From Elymus sibiricus (Eukaryota > Streptophyta > Magnoliopsida > Poales > Poaceae), in assembly GCA_039707655.1 (NCBI GenBank), contig CM077676.1, positions 160,001,062 through 160,065,061 on the forward strand: 64,000 bases of DNA. Direction: 5' to 3'. A program made the position numbers and the translations under genes. This document shows, piece by piece, positions 56,701 through 64,000 of this stretch (position 1 is the stretch's first letter; every line of letters begins with the position of its first letter). The notes beneath the pieces are model-generated. The model saw only the letters and a list, made by a program, of their open reading frames with translations. It was not told the origin of the DNA and searched no databases.

Positions 56701-57313
56701 GACTAGGAGCTACTGAAAGGACAAGAAGACCTGAGAAAGGGGAAAGTGAAGTATCAACCTGGTGCGGCCCGTGGAAACACTGCCAGACTATACATTGTTA
56801 GATCCAAATTTGCATATGTGAAAATATGAGCCAACATTGGTGCTTCTTAGTGCACGTGTCTAGCTAAATGATCGTGAAAATAAATACCTTGCACTAAAAA
56901 TAAACAACCACTAACTACATAGAAGAATTTTAAAAATCACTTAGAATAAACAACCACTAAAAATAAAATTAATATGTCAAACTTTCACAATGTTAGCAAA
57001 TTTACCTATGCCTGCATGAAAAAAATCAAACTATAAAATATATTTTTACAGAAAAGGATATAACAATGTAGCATGATAAAAGTACCAGAAAAACGTTACA
57101 AATATAATATTAACAATGCGGTTGATCATAAAAATGTAGTTAGTGTGACATGCAACGCATAATTAGAAGGTAATGATAAATGGATATAAAACACGTACAT
57201 ATTTGTAAATGATATCATATATGGTTTTATTTCTTTAGATAAACCAGATAATCTGGTCTTATTATGGAACTTATAAAATTCTAGCCTGCGCATCGAGCGG
57301 GCCACTTTGCTAG
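53787..57313 (+). mobile_element. Probable non-autonomous Helitron
   Basis: The left end is A|TCTATTATATATAAAAAGCG, like the TCTMTAYTA start of grass Helitrons. The right end has an imperfect GC-rich hairpin (GCCTGCGC at 57282-57289, loop, GAGCGGGC at 57293-57300), about nine bases of spacer, then CTAG at 57310-57313 followed by T. Insertion between A and T fits the family rule. There is no Rep/helicase gene in the 3.5 kb, so it would need an enzyme from elsewhere. Interior segments look like gene pieces but cannot be named: a leader-like stretch with a 35-codon frame (54072-54179) ending at a possible splice donor, and a minus-strand frame at 56401-56700. Confidence 0.6.
54072..54179 (+). 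other. Short frame in a leader-like segment of the Helitron
   Basis: ATG (MIALKNIAIDSIIPD) after a C-rich, leader-like stretch. The frame stops at TAG 54177, but CTCGCTCAG|GTCTAGG could be an exon end. This may be a captured first exon. No homologue is recognised. Confidence 0.25.
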
Positions 57314-57699
57314 TTACTTTAAGAATGGGACTATTTGATGAAACATATACTAACAAAGAGAAGCACTTTCATTATCTACATTGGAAATGAAATGATAGCG
57401 AAGACAGTAGCTATATTTTAACTGTATTATTACTTCATTTTATCTGTGGCACTAGTGGTGCCAAAACATTGCCTCAAATTATTAGTGGCATTATATTAAG
57501 GTGCGAAATAATACATAACATTATTGCTTTCTCATGGCAGTGCCAAAATATTAGGACAAGATCACTAGCTGCATGCAGAGTCAACATGCAGGATCGTTCA
57601 GGCAAAGGGTAGTACCAAAAAGGAACATACCTCGTCATGGGAACCATATCTGCAGTCAACGCCATAGTAGATGGGTTGACACCAGTCACCAACATGGAT

Positions 57700-58640
57700 G
57701 ATTATATTCATGCGACCTTTTTGTGCAGTTCACCTAAAATGAAGCAATGTTTGCATCACGCAGTTAGCAAGAAGTACTTGGTCCCATGAGCTGGAAGCTT
57801 CTTCATTAGTTGCACTAAAACTGAGCAACATCAATGTTGGTCGTCAAGCTCGTGGAATGTGCAACTATAATTTGGATATGCTTTTGTGCAGTTCAACTAA
57901 AATCAAGCGTCCATGTTCGTTACACAAATATGTGCAAAGTGCCATTGTGGTGACAGTGACGGCTAATCTTGCAAAGGCTAATTAACTGTTGGATGAGATT
58001 AACCACAGAGTTCAACGAGAAGGTTAGGAACTCCAATCACCCTTTGTGCGGTTCCACTAAAATCAAGAGATGTTGCCCATGTGACATTTTAGTAGAACTG
58101 CACAAGACACTCTTTCCAAAAAAGAAGTGTTTTGTGCAGTTCACCAAAAGGTCGCAATAGCAACGAGGTGAAATGTATATCTCTGTTTGCACAAACAGGT
58201 AGAAAGGCGGGTGAATCATAGAAGGACAGTAGCAATTTCTAAAGCTGCAGCATTGCTTCGTACTACCGGGGGCATTAAGATTAACAATGACAACTGTTAA
58301 ATTTGACATTACTTTAATGGTGCCATTGCTTGATTTTACCAACTACATTAGATTAACAGGTGCTAAAGAGTTGGTATAAGGGCATGTTACAGTAGGCAGA
58401 CCAGCACAGCTGCATTTCTAACGAAAAGAAGCAATTTACTTATCTTAACGGGAAATATAGCAGGACATTAAAACATGGCCATTGCTTCATATTGCTGGAG
58501 GCATTACATTAAAAAACAACATTGGTTAAACATGTCCTTACTTTAACAATGAGATTGCTGCATTTTACCAGCGGCATTAGATTAACAACAGCCAAAAATT
58601 GCCATAAGGGCATCAGACAATGGGCGCACTAGCACCATGT
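57700..58640. repeat. Diverged repeats around TGTGCAGTTCAACTAAAATC
   Basis: The motif recurs near 57720, 57884, 58043 and 58131, in reverse near 58085, and once on the other side of the Helitron at 53727. A second repeat of about 190 bp (58240-58390 and 58430-58620) shares GCATTAGATTAACA, GCATTGCTTC and ATAAGGGCAT. The unit structure is loose. They may be subterminal repeats of a decayed DNA transposon; that is inference. Confidence 0.5.
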
Positions 58641-58949
58641 ACCTCCACCGAAGCATAAAGTGGTGATGCAAACAAACATCCAAACAGGATATCTGAGTTG
58701 GTCCCATTTTTGTACACTATATCCACCTTTTACTATGTGAGGGCAGCAAATCTAGTGCTGGAAATACTCTATTGACTTGTCCCCCAGTCCCCACTTTCTT
58801 TCCTTTTTCAACCAGTAGATCGGTTCTATATCCAGTTTGTACTTTGTTTTCCCTTTATTTCCCTTTTCAACCAAGAGACCGGTTGGGTAGCCAGTCTCTA
58901 CTACCCCCACCCCCCCAATCTTTCCTCTTTGAACCAAGTCCTTGAGTCA

Positions 58950-59530
58950 TGCTAGAACTTTTCCCCCATCCTTCCCACTTTGAACCAAGTCATAGATTCG
59001 ACTGCATGAAGTAGCTTTACCTCTAATAGTAATAATTTAGGTGGCTTTGGAACAGCCGATCGAGCCAATCTACGAGGGGGCCCGAGAAGTAGCAAAAGAT
59101 TCACATGCATCGACGTGGGGACCTGGGGCAGTAGAGCAAGGCCGGTTTCGAAGGAAGTTATACCTGAGGTTCGTCGGGATTTGGCTAGGTGGGCGGCGGG
59201 AGGCCGGATCTGCCCACACCACGGCACCGAGGAAGACTGGGTCGAAGGCCCTCCCTAGCCGGCGATGTGTGGGAGAGAATGGAAAGGCACGCGTATCGGG
59301 ACGCGCCGGCAGTGGGTTTGCTCCATCGCCGACGAGGACCGCGTGAACGTTGCACCTTCACCCGTTCCCCGGCGGAGGGGATCTGGCCGTATCTGTGACC
59401 AGCGGTGAGCAGAGAGAGAGTGTGGCCACCGCTGTCGTGTTTAGATCTGGAGAGGATGAGTGTGTGAAGAGAGCAACCCTATCAAGCAAGAGCGGAGGCT
59501 CCTGCTTATATACATATAGTGGAGTAGTTT
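58950..59530 (-). promoter_or_regulatory. GC-rich, promoter-like segment with TATA box
   Basis: On the minus strand CTATATGTATATAAGCAGG (59521-59503) is a TATA-like box. It is followed by a GC-rich stretch that looks like a first exon and ends at a plausible donor CCTCAG|GTATAAC near 59160. A frame of 91 codons (59227-58952) is not convincing as a protein. It may be the 5' end of a gene, a captured gene piece or a transposon gene. Confidence 0.35.
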
Positions 59531-60089
59531 TCTTTTTTTCTCTCCATAAAAACAATCGTTTAAAATTGCGTACGAACCAGGTCGCACTTTGTATTGTTCA
59601 CTTCTGGTCCCCGGCCCTCCATTAATTGAACAACCACACGGGTCAAATTATCACGGGTGAAAATATAGAACGAACAAGCCTGAACTCTTTTGAATTTGAG
59701 ATGTCGATGGCACTGTTTGAACACATTGCATCCATGGACTAAGTAGTTTGAATTTGAGGTAATGTGTGGCTTTTGCAGTTCACATCTAAATGGGGGCACA
59801 CCATACATTTTGTTTCCTTACCACGCTATTCTTATAAAACATGCACAATTTACATTTCAAATAGCTAGCTAGAGCTTGAAATGTATTGTTTCCACCAAAA
59901 AGGGAATCCAATTTCTGAAAATTCGTGATCTTAGCATTTGCAAAAAAATGTAAGAGCCATCAATCTTTGTTCTGATTTTGAACATAAACTATATGCAACC
60001 TTTTTTGAGGGAGACCGGGTCTATTGTAAATGTTTGCAAGTACATAGCATCTCTGGAAAAAAAATACATCCAAATTCTGAGACCAGAGA

Positions 60090-61602
60090 TGACCCACAAG
60101 TATAGGGGATCAATCGTAGTCCTTTCGATAAGTAAGAGTGTTGAACCCAACGAGGAGCAGAAGGAAATGACAAGCGGTTTTCAGCAAGGTATTTTCTGCA
60201 AGCACTGAAATTATCGGTAACGAGTAGTTTGATAGCAAGATAATTTGTAACAAGTGACAAGTAGGAATAGTAACAAAGAGTGCAGCAAGATGGCCCAATC
60301 CTTTTTGTAGCAAAGGAAAAGCCGGAACGATCTCTTATAATAAGTAAAGCGTTCTCGAGGACACATGAAAATTTCATCTAGTCACTTTCATCATGTTGGT
60401 TTGATTCGCGTTCGCTACTTTGATAATTTGATATGTGGGTGGACCGGTGCTTGGGTGCTGTTCTTACTTGAACAAACCTCCCACTTATGATTACCCCCTT
60501 TGCAAGCATCTGCAACTATGAAAGAAGAATTAAGATAACTCTAACCATAGCATTAAACATATGGATCCAAATCAGCCCCTTACGGAATAACGCATAAACT
60601 AGGGTTTAAGCTTCTGTCACTCTAGCAACCCATCATCTAATTACTACTCCACAATGCATTCCCTTAGGCCCAAAGATGGTGAAGTGTCATGTAGTCGACG
60701 TTCACATGACACCAGTAAGAAAATCAACAACATACATATCATCAAAATATCGAACGAATGCCAAATTCACATGATTACTTATGACAAGACTTCTCCTATG
60801 TCCTCAAGAACAAAAGTAACTACTCACAAATCATCTTCATGTCCAAGATCAGAGGGGTATTGAATAGCATAACAGATCTGAACATATAATCTTCCACCAA
60901 GTAAACAAACTAGCATCAACTACAAGATGTAATCAACACTACTAGCAACCCACAGGTACCAATCTGAGGTTTTGAGACAAAGATTGAATACAAGAGATGA
61001 ACTAGGGTTTGAGATGAGATGGTGCTGGTGAAGATGTTGATGAAGATTGGTCCTCCCATGATGAGAGGATCGTTGGTGATGTCGATGGCGACGATTTCCC
61101 CCTCCCGGAGGGAAGTATCCCTGGCAGAATCTCTCCGCCGGAGAGCAAAAGTCCTCCTGCCTAAGTTCCGCCTCGAGACGGCAGCGCACTATCCAAAAGT
61201 CTTCTCTATATTTTTTTCTAGGGCAAAATGACTTATATACCAGAAAATGGGGGCCAGAGGCTGGCCAGGGGCCCCACGAGCCACCAGGGCGCGCTTGGGG
61301 GGGGGCGCCCTGGTGCCTCGTGGGCACCTGGGTGGCCCCCTCTGGTACTTCTTGCTTCCAGTATTTTTTATTTATTCCAAAATAATTCTCCGTGAAATTT
61401 CAGCTCATTTGGAGATGTGCAGAATAGGTATCTCTGCCATAGCTTTTTCAGGTCCAGAATTCCAGCTGCCGGCAATCTCCCTCCTTGTGTAAATTTTGCA
61501 TATTAAGAGAGAAAAGGCATTAGAATTGCTCCACATAGTGTTATATTGATTAAAAACACTATAAATAACAGTAGCAAAACATGATGCAAAATGGACGTAT
61601 CA
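60090..61602 (-). repeat. Element E 3' LTR
   Basis: 1513 bp, beginning TGATACGTCCATTTTGCATC at 61602 on the minus strand and ending ACTTGTGGGTCA at 60090. It holds the GC-rich palindrome at about 61271-61326 (GCCCCACGAGCCACC...GGTGCCTCGTGGGC). Confidence 0.9.
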
Positions 61603-61618
61603 ACTCCCCCAAGCTTAG
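61603..61618 (-). other. Element E polypurine tract
   Basis: Minus strand CTAAGCTTGGGGGAGT directly before the LTR, the E version of the AAGCTTGGGGATGC motif of D, X and Y. Confidence 0.75.
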
Positions 61619-63155
61619 ACCTCGCTTGTCCTCAAGCGAAAGCCGATATCGATAATCATGTCAACATGTTTAGAGAGAGAGGTGTCGATAAAAACAAAAT
61701 ACGGACATAGTAGCATCATGATCATTATTATAACAGCAATATTTATTATGATAGAACTTCTCATGAGCAAGTAACAATTCATCACAACAACGAAGTATAA
61801 GACATAAACTTTCTTGAAAACTAACAAACTATGTTCTTAGTCAACAATGCAATTGCAATTCATCATATTTTCAGGAAGGGTCTCATGTAGGAGCTTTTTA
61901 GCAAGTCCACAAACTCAACCATCATTTAGTCTTCTATGATTGCTAACACTCACAACATATATATGGAGCAAAAAGTTTTAGCCAGACACATAGATAGACA
62001 GGGACTTATAATTTCGCCTCCCAACTTATTCACCTCAAGGGTGATGTCAACAATAATAACTCATGATCACTCATATCCAACTGGATATATATGCCTAGAT
62101 CTTTCCCCACCACATGATGCCTGCAAAAGAGAAAAATAAAAAGGAAGTAGAGGAGAACACTATTGACTCTTGCATAAAAAGTAAATACATAAAAGTAAAG
62201 GATAGGCCCTTCACAGAGGGAAGCAGAGGTTGTCATGTGCTTTTTGTTGTTGGATGCACAAGCTCTTAATGCAAAGGAACGTCACTTTATATTGCCCCTT
62301 GTGATGGCAACCTTTATTATGCAGTCCGTCGCTTTTATTTCTTTACCATCACAAGTTCGTACAAATCTTATTTTCCCATACAATAAAAGTTCAGACATAT
62401 TTAGAGGTAATTTTTATTGCTTTTTGCACCGATGACAACTTACTTGAAGGATCTTATTCAATCCATAGGTAGATATAGTGGACTCTCATGACATGAAACT
62501 GGGTTTAAGGGTTTTGGATGCACAAGTAGTATCTCTACTTGGTGCGGATTCTTGGCTAGCAAAGATATTGGGCAAGCACCACATGTTGGAGGATCTATAA
62601 CAATATAACTTCTATGTGAATATAAGCAAACATAACTCATTACGTTGTCTTCCTTGTCCAACGTCAACAATTTGACATAAAATACTTAATGGGGGCTCAC
62701 AATCATAAAAGATGTCCAAGATAGTATATTTGCATGTGAATCTTCTCTTCCCTTATTAATTCTTTCATGAATTGCATGATTGACTAATGCTATGTTTGTT
62801 AACTTCCAATCAATTTTACCACTGATACTTTTCTTTATGTGATGTCATTACTTTCCATAAGATTAGCATATGATATTTTTCATTATTTTCATTGCTAGGA
62901 TTGAAACATAAAAGTAAAGAAGCAAAAATTCAAACTACTCTTTATTATATAACTCTCAACTCGATTACATAGATAGATAGATCACGAAACTAGCACTCGA
63001 AAATAGATCATACTAAACTTTTATTCAACTAAATCACAAAATAACTAAGGATCGAACTAAAAGTAGGTAAAGATAATAAAAGTGATGGTGATACGATACC
63101 GGGGCACCTCCCCCAAGCTTGGCACAAGCCAAGGGGACTGCCCATACCCATGTAC
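61619..63155 (-). other. Element E internal non-coding region
   Basis: Largely homologous to 40990-42200 of X in reverse. The frame at 62670-62458 is the E version of the ~60-codon frame shared with X and Y. A further CCCCCAAGCTTGG (63110-63122) is the polypurine-like motif near the end of the gag-like gene. No gene is supported. Confidence 0.6.
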
Positions 63156-63670
63156 TCAAGTTTCCTTCTTCGGTGATGGTGGTGGTGATGAAGTGGTGGG
63201 CTTGTCCTCCGGCTTCCATGGCATAGGTTCCCCATCATAAAAAGATGAACGAGTCTCCGGAGTCCTGAAACTTGCAGCTAAACTCATACCTTTGAATCTT
63301 GCCTCATACTCATAATTTTGGTTTTGAAGATCATAGATTTGGCCTTGGAGATAGTCGATCCGTTCATTGAGCTTGAAGATGATGTCCCCCATTGATTGGT
63401 CATCCACCTTGTGATCACGGGTGAACTCCGTGATCATGGAGTGGTTGTGCTGAGTCCACGTTCCACCATCCCTTGGCACTTGAAGATCTCCTGCTCCCCC
63501 GCTTCGAGCCTAGACTCCACGCTCCCGGTCTTCTTGGGTCCTTGCACATCCCGGATGTGAAGCACCCCCTCACGCGTCTCAATGGCTTGAGGGTGTTTCA
63601 TCACCTCCGGTAGGTAGGGGTTGATGACCTTCTTGTGGAACTTGTCCTTGGAAGAGCTTAGTGGAGCCAT
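63156..63670 (-). pseudogene. Element E gag-like gene, frameshifted
   Basis: Starts at ATG 63670-63668 (MAPLSSSKDKFHKKVINP). The first frame ends at 63434 shortly after FKCQGMVERGL. A second frame begins to overlap there and continues with NHSMITEFTRDHKVDDQSM, a coiled-coil stretch (NERIDYLQGQIYDLQNQNYEYE) and a Pro/Ser-rich end PPPSPKKET with TGA at 63156. The reading is consistent with a net one-base loss at about 63444-63451. The function is unknown; position suggests a gag-like product. It does not resemble the acidic proteins of D, X and Y. Confidence 0.7.
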
Positions 63671-64000
63671 AGCGATCTAGATCTGTCAGAAAAATAGCAT
63701 GAAACAAGAACAGAGGAAATTTCTGCGATACGGTGGTCAAAACGTCCGGGAGTATATATAAAGAATTTTTATCTTGCAAAACAAGTATTCCAGAAGAAAA
63801 ACGGAGTCGAGAAGGCTCACGAGGGGCCCACGAGCCACTAGGGCGCGCCTGGGGGGTGGCGCGCCCTGGTGCCTCGTGGGCACCAGGTGGGTCCCCTCGG
63901 CTGCTTTTTATTTTTTTAATTTTTTAAATATTCCAAAACTGATAGAAAATATTTTTATGGAATTTTTGGAGTCGGTTTACTTACCGTATCACATACCTAC
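63671..64000 (-). other. Element E leader with its own TATA-like box and GC palindrome
   Basis: Upstream of the gag-like start lie TTTATATATACTCCC (minus strand, near 63750) and a GC-rich palindrome (63825-63890) of the same type as in the LTRs. The 5' LTR and primer site must lie beyond the window. Confidence 0.5.

Larger units (their letters stand above)
53702..60089. other. Interval without LTR elements, interrupted by a Helitron
   Basis: This is the only stretch outside LTR elements. 53702-53786 and 57314-60089 are the parts outside the Helitron. They contain the diverged repeats and the TATA-containing segment listed separately. From 59600 to 60089 I see nothing recognisable. No complete protein gene is supported. 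Confidence 0.6.
60090..64000 (-). mobile_element. Element E: Athila-like element, 3' part, minus strand
   Basis: E has a 3' LTR (60090-61602), a polypurine tract, a non-coding region homologous to X and Y, and a gag-like gene. Its leader runs off the right edge. No protease, RT or integrase is seen between the gag-like gene and the 3' LTR, so it is non-autonomous. The possible left target duplication AGAGA (60085-60089) cannot be checked. Confidence 0.85.

Noticed and set aside
41028..62650. A ~60-codon frame conserved in X, Y and E
   Set aside because: The longer frames lack ATG and the DNA around is equally similar, so conservation of the frame is no evidence of selection. In D the corresponding region is different.

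Overview
This window is an almost pure block of nested plant LTR retrotransposons, of the kind found between genes in large Triticeae genomes (wheat, Aegilops, barley). The evidence is a BARE/Angela-type copia LTR beginning TGTTGGAAATATGCCC, Tat-like Ty3/gypsy elements with a second RNase H and an antisense gene, Athila-like LTRs beginning TGATACGTC, and insertion inside insertion with clean 5-bp target duplications. I see no ordinary host protein gene and no rRNA or tRNA. Family names are from memory of motifs; no database was consulted.

Layout. (1) 1-3025: element A, a gypsy element on the minus strand, 5' part only (LTR, primer site, gag-protease), inserted in the 5' LTR of element D. (2) 3026-53701: element D, an Athila-like element without pol, plus strand. 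Its 3' LTR is split at 8303/52625 by element G. (3) 8304-52619: element G, a Tat-like gypsy element on the minus strand, TSD CTACC. It carries gag, protease, RT, two RNase H domains and integrase, plus a seven-exon antisense gene and an array of about 14 hairpin repeats. G is interrupted by C1 (copia, plus strand, 11599-20626, TSD TATGA, intact 1327-codon gag-pol), C2 (copia, minus strand, 26131-34274, TSD CTTCT, defective), and a composite of two related Athila-like elements, X (36275-42215, no 3' LTR) and Y (42221-51024, TSD TCAGC). Y holds a solo copia LTR (47522-49222, TSD GAAAG). (4) 53702-60089: the only stretch outside LTR elements. It holds a probable non-autonomous Helitron (53787-57313), diverged repeats and a TATA-containing GC-rich segment. 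(5) 60090-64000: element E, an Athila-like element on the minus strand, with 3' LTR, non-coding region and a frameshifted gag-like gene.

Function and decay. Only C1 looks able to encode a complete protein; I found a single difference between its two LTRs. The other elements are broken in ways that are described at each entry. Nearly all premature stops are TAG, TAA or TGA at positions where one C-to-T change in a Gln or Arg codon explains them, as expected from deamination of methylated cytosine. G's integrase has lysine at its catalytic glutamate position. X and Y were joined by a deletion that removed X's 3' LTR and the middle of G's gag. The LTR divergences do not fit the nesting order: C2 and Y, inside G, look older than G.
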